Source: Balneolaceae bacterium (lineage in GTDB: Bacteria; Bacteroidota; Rhodothermia; Balneolales; Balneolaceae). From it: DNA of 64,000 nucleotides. The DNA lies in NCBI GenBank assembly GCA_017795005.1, contig CP051242.1, forward strand, positions 434,001-498,000, written 5' to 3'. Position numbers and translations under genes: made by a program. A model generated the notes under the pieces. The model saw only the letters and a program-made list of their open reading frames with translations, had not been told where the DNA came from and did not search any database. Within the stretch, counting starts at the first letter, position 1; each line of letters opens with the position of its first letter. This document shows, one piece after another, positions 55,082 through 64,000 of this stretch.

Positions 55082-55368
55082 TGTCCCTTAGAGGGAAACG
55101 AAGACTTTCATATCGGTTAGATTTACTTCCTGTGATAAAGCCCTACCACAGAAGGGCGAATAATAACCTGAATAAAGGTGACTTGGTATATTACGGTCCG
55201 AGTCCGGAATTCTATGGGATCGGCGAAATTGTTCAAACGGAAGAAAAAGTGTGTGTGGTCGATTTTAGAGGAACAGGTTTACTTGGAATTCATAAAGATG
55301 AATTGCTCTCAAGCTATTTAATTCCCATTCATAAGCTGAATCTTACCGGGCTGCTAAAAGGAAGGTAA
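55081..55368 (+). CDS. Small hypothetical protein
   Basis: A 95-residue basic protein. The central part (KGDLVYYGPSPEFYGIGEIV, VVDFRGTGLLGIHKDEL) has strand-rich SH3/KOW-like character. The N-terminus is Arg-rich. It overlaps tsaE by 1 bp and so is probably co-translated. I do not recognise the family; a nucleic-acid or protein-binding small barrel is plausible. Confidence 0.6.
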   Translation: MSLRGKRRLSYRLDLLPVIKPYHRRANNNLNKGDLVYYGPSPEFYGIGEIVQTEEKVCVVDFRGTGLLGIHKDELLSSYLIPIHKLNLTGLLKGR

Positions 55369-55452
55369 AAGTAGTTTGTACTACTGAACATCTTAAAAAA
55401 ATATTTTTTTAAGCTCCGAGTTTCTGATATTGGGCAGATATAACTAATCAAG

Positions 55453-58098
55453 ATGTTCAGTATGAAAGCAATTAAATCTATTTTCTCAGGGGTATTACTT
55501 CTATTTCTATCTGTTTCTATGGTATCGGGACAGGAATTTACATTAAACGTAATCAGTGAAACAGAACAGGGGCTACTTCAAAAATCTTTGGAAGAACGTA
55601 CTTATATCACCGTAAATGAGGCTCTTTTTTTTAGTGAAGAAATGAAAAGAGGTGCTGTTCTGGAATTCCAAAAGCTAAAGGGAGAAAAAGACAGAATTAT
55701 CATTTTAGATAGAGAAGAATATTTCCCAGGTGTTATTTCAATCAGAGGATATAAAGAAGGAAACAGAGAACATGTTTTAGCGGCTACTTATAACAAAGGG
55801 ACATTTAATGGCATTTATTATGATAAACCAGGATCTCCAACCTATTTTGGGTTTGATGAAGTTGAGAATGAAAATTACTTCTCGTCAACACACGAACTAG
55901 CGGAACATCAGCTTAACTGCGGTGTGGATCACTCAGACGAATTGATTCCGGTGCCACATTTCAGAAAGCTTGGTTCTTCATCAAATGTGGCACAAAATCC
56001 AATTTCAGTTGCAGCACCTTTGGTTGCAAGTGAAGACGATAGTGTGATTATTGATTTAATGATTGTATACACCAATGCTGCTGAAAGCTGGGCATCAACT
56101 TCTTCCGGTTTTGGTGATATTGATGGGGTTATTGCTCAGTCTGTTAACCTTTCTCAAACGGCACTTAATAATAGTGGAATTGGAATGCGTCTTCGATTAG
56201 TGACCACGCATAAGACATCCTATAATGAAGAGACAGACGGAACTGATTCAGAAACCAGACTAGACCGTTTCACAGAAAGTGGTGATGGTTTTATGGATGA
56301 AGTGCATGCAATACGAAACACCTTTGGTGCCGATATAATGTCTTTATTTGTACGGATTGAAGATACCGGAGGCTTGGGTTGGAGGCTTTCATCATCCGGG
56401 GGTAATCCCGATTTTGGATTTAACCTGAACAGAGTGCAACAAGTTGCATCAGGTCTAACATTAATCCATGAGGTTGGTCATAACATGGGGAATGCTCACT
56501 CACGAACTCAAAATTCTTCTGCGGCTACAGCTGCAGGTGGATTATTTCAATACTCAGCTGGTTTTCAGAATTCTACATCAAATTATCATACAGTGATGGC
56601 ATATTCGGATGGCTTGCAGGAAGCTCCTTATTTTTCAAGTCCTGACCTCACTTTTATGGGAACGGCAACAGGTGAAAATAGCAGCGTTGCGCCAACTGAT
56701 AACGCCAGAAGTATGAGGGAAATAAAGAGAACCATTTCGAATTACCGTAATACCGAAGTAGATGCGCCTTCTGCAAGTTTACTTGCTGATGTTATTAATG
56801 TGGAAATGAACCGTGAGGAAAATTTGAATATCCCTTTCCAGATTTCAAATAGTGGAGAAAGTGTATTAGTATGGGATATAGATTTTGGGTTTTCCGGCAA
56901 TGGATTTAAAAGAAAGAAAGGTGCATTAAAAACAATTGAACCGGCTTCCTTTGAAAGAGTTACCAAGACAGCATCTAACTTAACGAGACAACCCGGAACT
57001 AAAGCAAAATCGGTAGCTGAACAAACCTTGTACACAACTTCTTTTGAAAGTGGTGAAGGCTTTACCATTGGTTCATTTGAGGGACTGTCTGAATGGAGAG
57101 CTATTTCAGATGACGTATTCTCGATTTCTACAAATAACTCAAATACCGGTGTACAGCACTTAAGAATCCAGGGAGATGGGTCGGGAAATACAAGGTTTAT
57201 AAGTGCGCCTTTTTTAGGATTCCAACCATTTGGGAGTTATGAAATAACAGTAAACTTTGCAGTTTCAAGCTCTACAGAAACCTTCGATATTTACGTTTCT
57301 GATGGAAAAAACGGAGAGTTCGTTGCTGCAATAATTATAAATCAGGGTATATTTTTTGCAGCAGACCTGAATGAGCAAGACCAGGTTAGTTTCTTCGGTA
57401 GTGGAGCTGCCACTATCAATATTGGTTCATATAATGAAATCAAAATGGTGATGGATCCGGATAGCGAAATCATTCGTTATATCCTGAATGGGAATACAGT
57501 ATATGAAAATTCGTATGTAGGAGGCTTTAGCCCCGGAGAAATGCTAATACTAAATCGGAGTAGTGAAAATGGTTCAACTATTGATGTTGATGACATAGAA
57601 GTCAAAAAAATAAGCGCTCCTTATCCCTGGTTATCTGTTTCTGAATCAACAGGCTTTACCTTGGAAGATGGTTCGTCAAACAGGTCACTACAATTTACGA
57701 CAGTAGGAGTAAGTGCAGGTACTTATAACACCAGCATGAAGGTTCGGACAAGCGATCCACAGAATCCCCTGTTTGAGGTTCCAATAACCCTAACAGTGGC
57801 AAATGTAGTATCAAATGAATCAGAAGATGTTCCTGGTAGAATCACATTAGAGCAGAATTATCCAAACCCATTTAATCCAGCCACAACCATTTCTTACAGT
57901 TTGAGGCAATCAGAAAATATTACGCTAGAAGTGTATAATGTTAAAGGACAGAAAGTTGCGACTCTTTATGATGGCAAACAGCAAGCCGGTGAGCATGAAG
58001 CTCTCTTTGATGCCTCAAATTTTTCAAGCGGGGTATATATTTACCGACTACAAACAGAGTCTCATGTATTAACCCGTCAAATGGTTTTGATTAAGTAA
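55453..58098 (+). CDS. Secreted reprolysin-like zinc metalloprotease with sorting domain
   Basis: An 881-residue secreted protease (start ATG at 55453 or 55462). Signal peptide ends at VSMVSGQ. The metzincin motif HEVGHNMGNAH starts at His339 with the Met-turn candidate TVMAYSD. A beta-sandwich domain covers about 530-715, an abnormal-spindle/BACON-like segment follows, and the C-terminal sorting domain (about 795-881) has QNYPNPFNPATTISYSLR and ends TRQMVLIK. Probably exported by type IX secretion. A lipoprotein gene follows after 1 bp. Confidence 0.9.
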   Translation: MFSMKAIKSIFSGVLLLFLSVSMVSGQEFTLNVISETEQGLLQKSLEERTYITVNEALFFSEEMKRGAVLEFQKLKGEKDRIIILDREEYFPGVISIRGYKEGNREHVLAATYNKGTFNGIYYDKPGSPTYFGFDEVENENYFSSTHELAEHQLNCGVDHSDELIPVPHFRKLGSSSNVAQNPISVAAPLVASEDDSVIIDLMIVYTNAAESWASTSSGFGDIDGVIAQSVNLSQTALNNSGIGMRLRLVTTHKTSYNEETDGTDSETRLDRFTESGDGFMDEVHAIRNTFGADIMSLFVRIEDTGGLGWRLSSSGGNPDFGFNLNRVQQVASGLTLIHEVGHNMGNAHSRTQNSSAATAAGGLFQYSAGFQNSTSNYHTVMAYSDGLQEAPYFSSPDLTFMGTATGENSSVAPTDNARSMREIKRTISNYRNTEVDAPSASLLADVINVEMNREENLNIPFQISNSGESVLVWDIDFGFSGNGFKRKKGALKTIEPASFERVTKTASNLTRQPGTKAKSVAEQTLYTTSFESGEGFTIGSFEGLSEWRAISDDVFSISTNNSNTGVQHLRIQGDGSGNTRFISAPFLGFQPFGSYEITVNFAVSSSTETFDIYVSDGKNGEFVAAIIINQGIFFAADLNEQDQVSFFGSGAATINIGSYNEIKMVMDPDSEIIRYILNGNTVYENSYVGGFSPGEMLILNRSSENGSTIDVDDIEVKKISAPYPWLSVSESTGFTLEDGSSNRSLQFTTVGVSAGTYNTSMKVRTSDPQNPLFEVPITLTVANVVSNESEDVPGRITLEQNYPNPFNPATTISYSLRQSENITLEVYNVKGQKVATLYDGKQQAGEHEALFDASNFSSGVYIYRLQTESHVLTRQMVLIK

Positions 58099-58099
58099 T

Positions 58100-58579
58100 A
58101 TGAAGCATCTAAACTACTTTTTAATCATCATTATCTTAATCGGTTTAGCTTGTACTAAAGCTGAAAAAAAATCTGAAGAAAAGACTCAGGAAGAGCAGCC
58201 GGAGTTAACTGAAGAACCAACAAAAACCTATTTAGAAATAGATGTGATAGAGCTCGAATCTATTGAAGCAGGTGATGAAATCAGGTTAGAATTAATTGAG
58301 TCTGAAATGTATACACTTATCATTCAGAGAGCGGAAGAAACGATGCAAGGTATTGTAAGTATTTCAGCTATTGTTAATAATGAAGAAACAGGTCAGGCAA
58401 ATCTGATTTTCAGAGAGGGTAAATTATCAGGGCAAATGACTATGCACACTAAAGGGATTATGTATAACCTTGGCTTTGATGAAAATGAACAGCTTCACTT
58501 TATTAGCCCTATAGATCCTGAAGAAAGAGATATTCTTCCCGGAGGAGAACCGAGAGAGGTCCCCAGAAACGACGGTTAG
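58100..58579 (+). CDS. Acidic lipoprotein coupled to the metalloprotease
   Basis: A 159-residue lipoprotein with signal MKHLNYFLIIIILIGLAC (Cys18). Next comes a Glu/Lys-rich linker, then a small beta-rich domain (about 50-145). It starts 1 bp after the metalloprotease stop, so translation is probably coupled. It might be an inhibitor or propeptide-like chaperone for the protease; that is inference from position only. Confidence 0.7.
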   Translation: MKHLNYFLIIIILIGLACTKAEKKSEEKTQEEQPELTEEPTKTYLEIDVIELESIEAGDEIRLELIESEMYTLIIQRAEETMQGIVSISAIVNNEETGQANLIFREGKLSGQMTMHTKGIMYNLGFDENEQLHFISPIDPEERDILPGGEPREVPRNDG

Positions 58580-58661
58580 TTGGAATTCTTTTATAATCTC
58601 GCATAATATGCGCTTTTTACGTATATAAGTGCTGATTTATACGCTTAAGGTTTTTGATATG

Positions 58662-61600
58662 GGTATGGTTTATAGAAGAAGAGCCATTGCTTTTTTTGCT
58701 TTAATTTCCTGCTTTTTAAGCCAGGCTTCGATAGCTCAGGTTCCTGAGTTTGATGCAACGCATTATAATTCAGAAAATATAGGCTTATCCCACAATACTG
58801 TTCTGAATATGACTACAGACAGTTATGGATTTGTCTGGATTTCAACAATGGATGGCCTTAACAGGTTTGATGGAAAAAGCGTCAGGATTTACAGAAACTC
58901 ACCAGAAGATTCATCCACGCTTAGTGACAGCTTTATACATGGTTTGTTTGAATATTCGAACGGAAAATATCTAATAGGTACACGAGATGGAGGACTAAAT
59001 ATACTAGATCCTAAAACAGACCGAATTCAAAGGGTAGATCATTCTGTAAATGAGACTATTCCTGAAGCTCCGGTAAATGTTATTTTCGAGGATAGTAAAA
59101 GCTTTTTATGGGTTGGTTTTTTTACCAACCGTGTTGGGTATTTTAATTTTGATACACAAACATATCATCCAGCTAATTTGGTCGAGATTGGTTCTGGTGA
59201 AAAAATAAACTCTGTTAACTCTATACTGGAATTAAAAGATGGCTCTTTTTTACTAAGCTCTCTGAACGGGCTATTTTATGTTTCCGGTAGTGAAGTAGAT
59301 AAATTCAGAAGCGATCCAACTTCGAATGTTGAAATAGTATCCACTAGAATTCTGTTTTCTGAAGGTAATCCAGCTCCTAATACAGACAATATCTTCATGG
59401 ATTCTGAGGGTGATTTATGGGTAAGAATTGTAACAGATGACCTCAAAAAGCTCCCAAAAGATCGTCTTCCACCACAAGTTTTACATAGCGTGCAAACGGG
59501 CTTTGCAAAATCCTCGGTAAAGAAAAAGTACCTCGAAAGAGGAGATTATTTGATCAAAGGGCATTTAGAGGGAAGGGTAAAGGCTATTCATAAGAAAACA
59601 GGAAAAGAAGAAGTTAAAACAATTCTGGAAGTAGATGGTGCAGTAGGTGCTTCTTCGCTATATGAAGATGGTTTTGGAAATATTTGGTTCTATACCTGGG
59701 GAGGCGGTTTTTTTAAACTGAAAGAAAAGAAAGGTATCTCTCTTGTTACCAATACGAACAATGAAAAAGTACTGCCAGCTACTTTTGTACTGGCTTTCGA
59801 GGAAGAAGCACATGGTATTTGGGTAGGAACGAGTGAAGGACTCAGTTTCATTAGCGATTCAAACAGAAAAAATCCTGTTACAACTGTCTTAAACCAATCG
59901 TTAGGAAGTATCTGGTCTCTGGAAAGAAATAACCTCGGACTATGGATCGCTACCAGAACAAATGGATTATTCCTTATTCCTGATAAATCAATTAAATCAG
60001 GAAATCTGGAACTGGTACAGTTTAACATAAATAATAGCCTTATCCGGAACGATAACGTACATCAGGTTTTAATTGATTCTAGAGGCTGGCTATGGATTGG
60101 ATATCAGGGAGAAGGAATTCAGGTTATTAGAAATGTAGAGCAATGGCTGGATGGAAATCCTGCAAATGTGATGGAACTAAAAAATGACAATAGTGAATCA
60201 TCCATTAATAGTAACAGCATTAGAAAAATATACGAGGATAGTGAGGCTAATATTTGGGTTGCTACTACAGATAATGGGATAAACTATCTGCTTTTCGAAA
60301 ATGAGACTATTATTGGGATACAAACATTTGAACCTGAAATGGAACTTTCTCATCGTGATGGTCGGTCAGTTTTACAGCAAAACGATAGTACGTTCTGGTT
60401 TGCATCCTATGGCGGCGGGATAACCCGCTGGAACAAGACCTCAGGTACCTTATTAAATATCCGTACCCTGGAAGGTCTTCCAAATAACAGCGTATATGGA
60501 ATTTTAGAAGATGAAAACCCCAATTTTATTTGGATGAGTACAAATAATGGTTTGGGAAGATTAAATACACAAACCTTAAGCTTCACAAATTTTACAGAAG
60601 CAGATGGTCTTCAGAATAATGAGTTCAATACAGGTGCCTATTACAAAAGGAGTAGCGGAGAACTGTACTTCGGAGGGGTAAATGGGTTTAACTCCATTGA
60701 CCTGAAAGAATTGGATCTTAATAGCACACCTCCACGGGTGTATCTAACTAATATAAATTTATTCAACAAACCGTTTACATCAGACAGCGCAGCATCATTT
60801 CAAAAAAGTCTGGAGTTGAGATACAATCAAAACTTTCTGTCTTTTGAATTTGCAGCTTTGGATTATACCGAGCCTTTAGGAAATCAATATGCCTATCAAA
60901 TGCAAGGTGTTGATGCAGATTGGGTATACTCAGGAAATAGGAATTTTGCCGATTATCCCAATCTTACTCCCGGAGAATATTTGTTCAAAGTAAAAGCAGC
61001 AAACAGCAATGGAATATGGAATGAAGCTGGTAAAACTCTTCGAATAAAAGTACTTCCACCATGGTGGCAAAGGTGGTGGTTCAGAGCGATTTATGGATCA
61101 TTGTTATTACTTGGTTTTATAAGTTTGATTCGATACTACTCCCAGAGAAAATTGAAAGAAGAGCTTCGTCAACTGGAAATAAAAAACAAACTAAGGAATG
61201 AGAGAGAGCGAATATCAAGAGACTTGCATGATCACGTAGGCGCTCAATTAGCAAACATAATAAGTGGGTTGTCATTAATTGATAAATACGTAGAAGTAGA
61301 TGAGCGTGAAAAATCAATAAAACTGATGAAATCACTGAAAGGTGATGCAGAAGTTACCATTAAACAACTAAGGGAAACTATTTGGGCTTTAAATCAAAAT
61401 GAGCTGAATTTAGAAGGGTTTATTTCTCATCTGAATACCTACTTTAAAAACCAAAGTGCGCTCACCGACCAACTCAGCTTATCAGTAAACCTTTCTGGTG
61501 ATGGGGATACCAAACTTTCCGCTACACAAGCTTTGAATCTTTTCAGAATAATTCAGGAAGCATCACAAAATACACTCAAGTATGCAAACGCCGAGCATCT

Positions 61601-61796
61601 CAATATTTCGTTTTCAAGACAAAACGGAAGCTTATTTGTAAGCATAAAAGATGATGGAAAGTTTAAATCAGACTTACAAAGTTTTAATGGTGGTTATGGA
61701 ATGAAAAATATGCAAAAAAGGGCGCGTGAAATTAATGGCAAAGTAGAAATAAATACAGATTCAGGGACAGAAGTGAAAGTAAAATTGCCATTGTAA
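58662..61796 (+). CDS. Two-component beta-propeller sensor kinase (NarL-type)
   Basis: A 1044-residue sensor when started at MGMVYRRRAIAFFALISC (58662); the frame is open from 58629. The signal peptide is followed by two seven-bladed Reg_prop beta-propellers (about 30-690; repeats such as DSYGFVWISTMDGLNRFDG and DSRGWLWIGYQGEGIQVI), a Y_Y_Y domain (about 700-790), one TM helix about 805-822, and HisKA_3 with RISRDLHDHVGAQLANIISG, then an ATPase domain. Unlike hybrid HTCS proteins it has no receiver/AraC part; the regulator is the next gene. Confidence 0.93.
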   Translation, partial: GMVYRRRAIAFFALISCFLSQASIAQVPEFDATHYNSENIGLSHNTVLNMTTDSYGFVWISTMDGLNRFDGKSVRIYRNSPEDSSTLSDSFIHGLFEYSNGKYLIGTRDGGLNILDPKTDRIQRVDHSVNETIPEAPVNVIFEDSKSFLWVGFFTNRVGYFNFDTQTYHPANLVEIGSGEKINSVNSILELKDGSFLLSSLNGLFYVSGSEVDKFRSDPTSNVEIVSTRILFSEGNPAPNTDNIFMDSEGDLWVRIVTDDLKKLPKDRLPPQVLHSVQTGFAKSSVKKKYLERGDYLIKGHLEGRVKAIHKKTGKEEVKTILEVDGAVGASSLYEDGFGNIWFYTWGGGFFKLKEKKGISLVTNTNNEKVLPATFVLAFEEEAHGIWVGTSEGLSFISDSNRKNPVTTVLNQSLGSIWSLERNNLGLWIATRTNGLFLIPDKSIKSGNLELVQFNINNSLIRNDNVHQVLIDSRGWLWIGYQGEGIQVIRNVEQWLDGNPANVMELKNDNSESSINSNSIRKIYEDSEANIWVATTDNGINYLLFENETIIGIQTFEPEMELSHRDGRSVLQQNDSTFWFASYGGGITRWNKTSGTLLNIRTLEGLPNNSVYGILEDENPNFIWMSTNNGLGRLNTQTLSFTNFTEADGLQNNEFNTGAYYKRSSGELYFGGVNGFNSIDLKELDLNSTPPRVYLTNINLFNKPFTSDSAASFQKSLELRYNQNFLSFEFAALDYTEPLGNQYAYQMQGVDADWVYSGNRNFADYPNLTPGEYLFKVKAANSNGIWNEAGKTLRIKVLPPWWQRWWFRAIYGSLLLLGFISLIRYYSQRKLKEELRQLEIKNKLRNERERISRDLHDHVGAQLANIISGLSLIDKYVEVDEREKSIKLMKSLKGDAEVTIKQLRETIWALNQNELNLEGFISHLNTYFKNQSALTDQLSLSVNLSGDGDTKLSATQALNLFRIIQEASQNTLKYANAEHLNISFSRQNGSLFVSIKDDGKFKSDLQSFNGGYGMKNMQKRAREINGKVEINTDSGTEVKVKLPL

Positions 61797-61863
61797 TGAG
61801 TAAAAATTTCACTATTTCGGGGTATTGGTTAGATGGAATAATTGTGGGATACTTTTGAAAACA

Positions 61864-62553
61864 ATGAATAGCATGGATTCAAAGAATAGCATCCCGTTAA
61901 AAGTATCAATCGTAGAGGACCACGATATCTTCAGAAAAAGAATGGCGGAATTACTTCAGTTTTATCCCGAGCTGGAAGTGGTTCTGATTGCAGAATCAGC
62001 AGAGGTTTTTTTCCATAAATTCAACAGAATGGAAACCGAAGACCAACCAGACGTAATATTGATGGATATAGAACTCCCAGGTATTTCAGGAATAGAAGCG
62101 ACCTTTCAGCTGAAGCAGAAAGTTTCTGACATTGAAGTAATTATGTTTACTGTTTTCGAAGACGATGAACGAATTTTTGAATCAATCAATGTTGGGGGGT
62201 CCGGGTATTTACTTAAAGACACAGCAATTGATGAAGTAGTAAAATCAATTAAAGAAATTCATTCTGGTGGTTCACCAATATCCCCTTCAATAGCGAAGAA
62301 GGTATTGGATATGGTTAAAAATCCTGAAGCTTATCAAACTGAAAGAAAGGAAGAAATCCCATTTGATTTGAGTCCGGCAGAACTCAAAATCCTTGAACAG
62401 GTAATTATTGGTAAAACAAATAAACAAATAGCTGAGGATGTATTTCTTAGTCCCTGGACGGTAAAAACACATATCAAAAATATTTATAAAAAGATGCACG
62501 TGAATTCCCGTGCAGCAGCTGTTCGGCTCGCAATAAAAAGGAATATCGCCTGA
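61864..62553 (+). CDS. NarL/LuxR-type response regulator
   Basis: A 229-residue regulator when started at MNSMDSKNSIPLKVSIVEDH (61864); an ATG at 61825 would add 13 residues. Receiver: EDHD, phospho-Asp in VILMDIELPGISG, YLLKDTAIDE. LuxR-type HTH: LSPAELKILEQVIIGKTNKQ, then VFLSPWTVKTHIKNIYKKMH. It pairs with the beta-propeller kinase directly upstream. The following secreted protein gene could be a target. Confidence 0.94.
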   Translation: MNSMDSKNSIPLKVSIVEDHDIFRKRMAELLQFYPELEVVLIAESAEVFFHKFNRMETEDQPDVILMDIELPGISGIEATFQLKQKVSDIEVIMFTVFEDDERIFESINVGGSGYLLKDTAIDEVVKSIKEIHSGGSPISPSIAKKVLDMVKNPEAYQTERKEEIPFDLSPAELKILEQVIIGKTNKQIAEDVFLSPWTVKTHIKNIYKKMHVNSRAAAVRLAIKRNIA

Positions 62554-62667
62554 AAAAGAGAACATAATACCCCTTTCGGGTGATGTTTTAAGCTCTTCTA
62601 AAGCCTGAAATTACTATGGTCGTGGTATATCCCGGCATTAAATTTTTTCAAAATAAAATCAGGCAGT

Positions 62668-64000
62668 ATGAAAAAAATAACGTTACTAATTCTAGGTTTT
62701 TTTATAGGTACAGGAATGGCTAATGCTCAGGAACAACTCCGAGAGCAGATTGATAAACAATATTTAAATCCGGCACACAAAGCTTTTTTATATCAGGTAT
62801 CAAAAGATTTTAAACAAGCAGATAGTTGGGTTCTTTCTTTTGGCGATATTGCAGATAAAAGTCTTTTTTTGGAAATGGCATCGGTAAGTAATCTTCCAGC
62901 AGATACATCCTGGGGATATTCTGAGTGGAAGAATCTTATGGATACTTCATTTACCCCTCAAACATTCAGCCGCCGTTTTTATGAAGGAGATACTCTCAGT
63001 TATATCTACCATAATAATCAATATGTATGGTTAGCGGATAGTTCAGAATGGAGACCGCAAAGAATCCAGCAAGGGTTTTTTACAGATGGGTATAATGATA
63101 GCTCTGTTACTTATAATTATAATTACCCATATGAAGAACCGTACACTGGTCAGCGCTCAATTACTCCGGAAGTTCCGGCAGAAGGTGCCACCGTAGAACA
63201 GTTTTGGGACTACTACAATCCGGAAACAGGATGGCAAAAAGGTACAAGAGAACTTTCTTACCGGGATGAATTTGGTTGGGACACTCTCAGACTTTCATAT
63301 CAGTTTGAAACAGAGTTAATGGAGTACCAAATCAATTCAAGACAAAGAAGGCAACACGGAGAGAATTTTGATTACTATTATAATGAAGGGTATTTCAATG
63401 GAATTCTTTCATCCACCGATTTACAGGAAAGCACTACGGAATATGAATTAAGAAAAAGAGAGTACTTCAGTAATGAGGGTATCCAAACAAGTGGGAGCTT
63501 AGATTACACAAAGATAGAGGATGGCAACAGATATATATATCAGATAAATAAACAATATGACCAGGATAAGATGATGTATGTAGGTAATGACAGCCTGCAC
63601 TTTATGTACGCTCCGGATGATTCTTACACAGATGCAGAAGGTTTTTTCTGGGATGATTCTTTATGGGTACTCTATCAGGCATACACAAGCTTTCAAAGAA
63701 TGCATGAAAGCGAGGAAATGGTAGTAGACTCCATTTTGATTTACGATGTCGAAATCGATGAAGAAACTATGGAGCCGGTACGTACTCGCGTTTCCCTAAA
63801 AACAGAAATGGATTATGATATAGCGGGTAATCAAATAGAAGTAAGAAATTATGCGATTATATCAGATACACTTAGGCTAAACTCAAAAACGGTTAGAACA
63901 TTTCGCGAATTTCTTGATTTCAATGAAAACCCATACTTCACACAGACAAAACAAGAAACGTATTCAAGGGATTTTTCTTCGGGGATAATATTCCGTTCCG
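62668..64000 (+). CDS. Secreted hypothetical protein (3' end missing)
   Basis: The frame opens at the ATG at 62668 with signal peptide MKKITLLILGFFIGTGMANA and remains open for 444 codons to the window end. The mature part is rich in Tyr, Asp, Ser and Gln, with recurring strand pairs such as YEGDTLSYIYHNNQYVW and TRELSYRDEFGWDTLRLSY, suggesting a repetitive beta structure. No catalytic motif seen. In this clade such proteins often end with a type IX sorting domain, which would be outside the window. Confidence 0.75.
   Translation, partial: MKKITLLILGFFIGTGMANAQEQLREQIDKQYLNPAHKAFLYQVSKDFKQADSWVLSFGDIADKSLFLEMASVSNLPADTSWGYSEWKNLMDTSFTPQTFSRRFYEGDTLSYIYHNNQYVWLADSSEWRPQRIQQGFFTDGYNDSSVTYNYNYPYEEPYTGQRSITPEVPAEGATVEQFWDYYNPETGWQKGTRELSYRDEFGWDTLRLSYQFETELMEYQINSRQRRQHGENFDYYYNEGYFNGILSSTDLQESTTEYELRKREYFSNEGIQTSGSLDYTKIEDGNRYIYQINKQYDQDKMMYVGNDSLHFMYAPDDSYTDAEGFFWDDSLWVLYQAYTSFQRMHESEEMVVDSILIYDVEIDEETMEPVRTRVSLKTEMDYDIAGNQIEVRNYAIISDTLRLNSKTVRTFREFLDFNENPYFTQTKQETYSRDFSSGIIFRS

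Noticed and set aside
62554-62667. Riboswitch or leader RNA before the last gene
   Set aside because: Only a weak ACCC/GGGT hairpin was seen, more like a terminator of the regulator gene.

Overview
The window looks like chromosomal DNA of a marine Balneolota/Bacteroidota-type bacterium (Balneola or Gracilimonas relative). This is inferred from the moderate-to-low GC, many signal peptides ending in AQ, two secreted proteins with a QNYPNPFNP-type C-terminal sorting domain, a PorX-type regulator, a TonB receptor with a carboxypeptidase-like N-terminal domain, and gene starts with little Shine-Dalgarno signal. No rRNA, canonical tRNA, CRISPR array or complete insertion sequence was seen.

Layout. 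1-2012: multi-PAS histidine kinase (cut by the window start). 2240-5410: three-gene redox operon (SDR, aldehyde dehydrogenase, YhdH/AcuI-type reductase). 5443-7003: accessory patch, with a GIY-YIG pseudogene between 28-bp inverted repeats followed by a PutAbiC-like defence protein. 7017-8867: secreted alpha-amylase family enzyme with a LacI-like operator. 8975-14557: PadR regulator plus two tandem 874-aa MacB/FtsX-type permeases. 14657-23674: mixed small genes (methyltransferases, ECF sigma factor with a coupled membrane protein, a frameshifted outer-membrane protein, serine hydrolase, AraC regulator). 23693-28408: RNA-repair locus. 28411-37594: redox and hydrolase genes, PqiA-like protein, LytS/LytTR pair, TonB receptor, VOC and MBL proteins. 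38907-42220: NAD synthesis (nadA, nadC) and a cysteine desulfurase. 42232-55368: housekeeping genes (hemW, trhO, RluA-type synthase, comEA-like, porX, tsaE) and an HU-TM-LysM protein. 55453-64000: secreted metalloprotease, lipoprotein, large beta-propeller sensor kinase with its LuxR-type regulator, and a secreted protein cut by the window end.

The most interesting region is 23693-28408. A Ro60/TROVE protein and an RtcB RNA ligase are separated by about 630 bp that encode no protein but hold five tandem structured RNA units on the minus strand. Each unit has an outer stem with a bulged U, an internal loop, a second stem of about 8 bp whose sequence differs in every unit but still pairs, and a conserved UACUUCG-like motif. 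Four units carry a tRNA T-arm. In two of them the tRNA parts occur in circularly permuted order (T-arm, then a closed acceptor hairpin, then D-arm), so the ends leave from the anticodon side. I read these as a family of Y RNA-like tRNA mimics for the Ro60 homologue, expressed with RtcB. A divergent WYL-domain regulator sits at the head of the locus and probably controls it through paired TGCGCA sites.

Dispersed elements include a family of GTCAT-ended inverted repeats, several AT-rich perfect hairpins between genes, and a GC-rich palindrome inside the sigma-factor gene.
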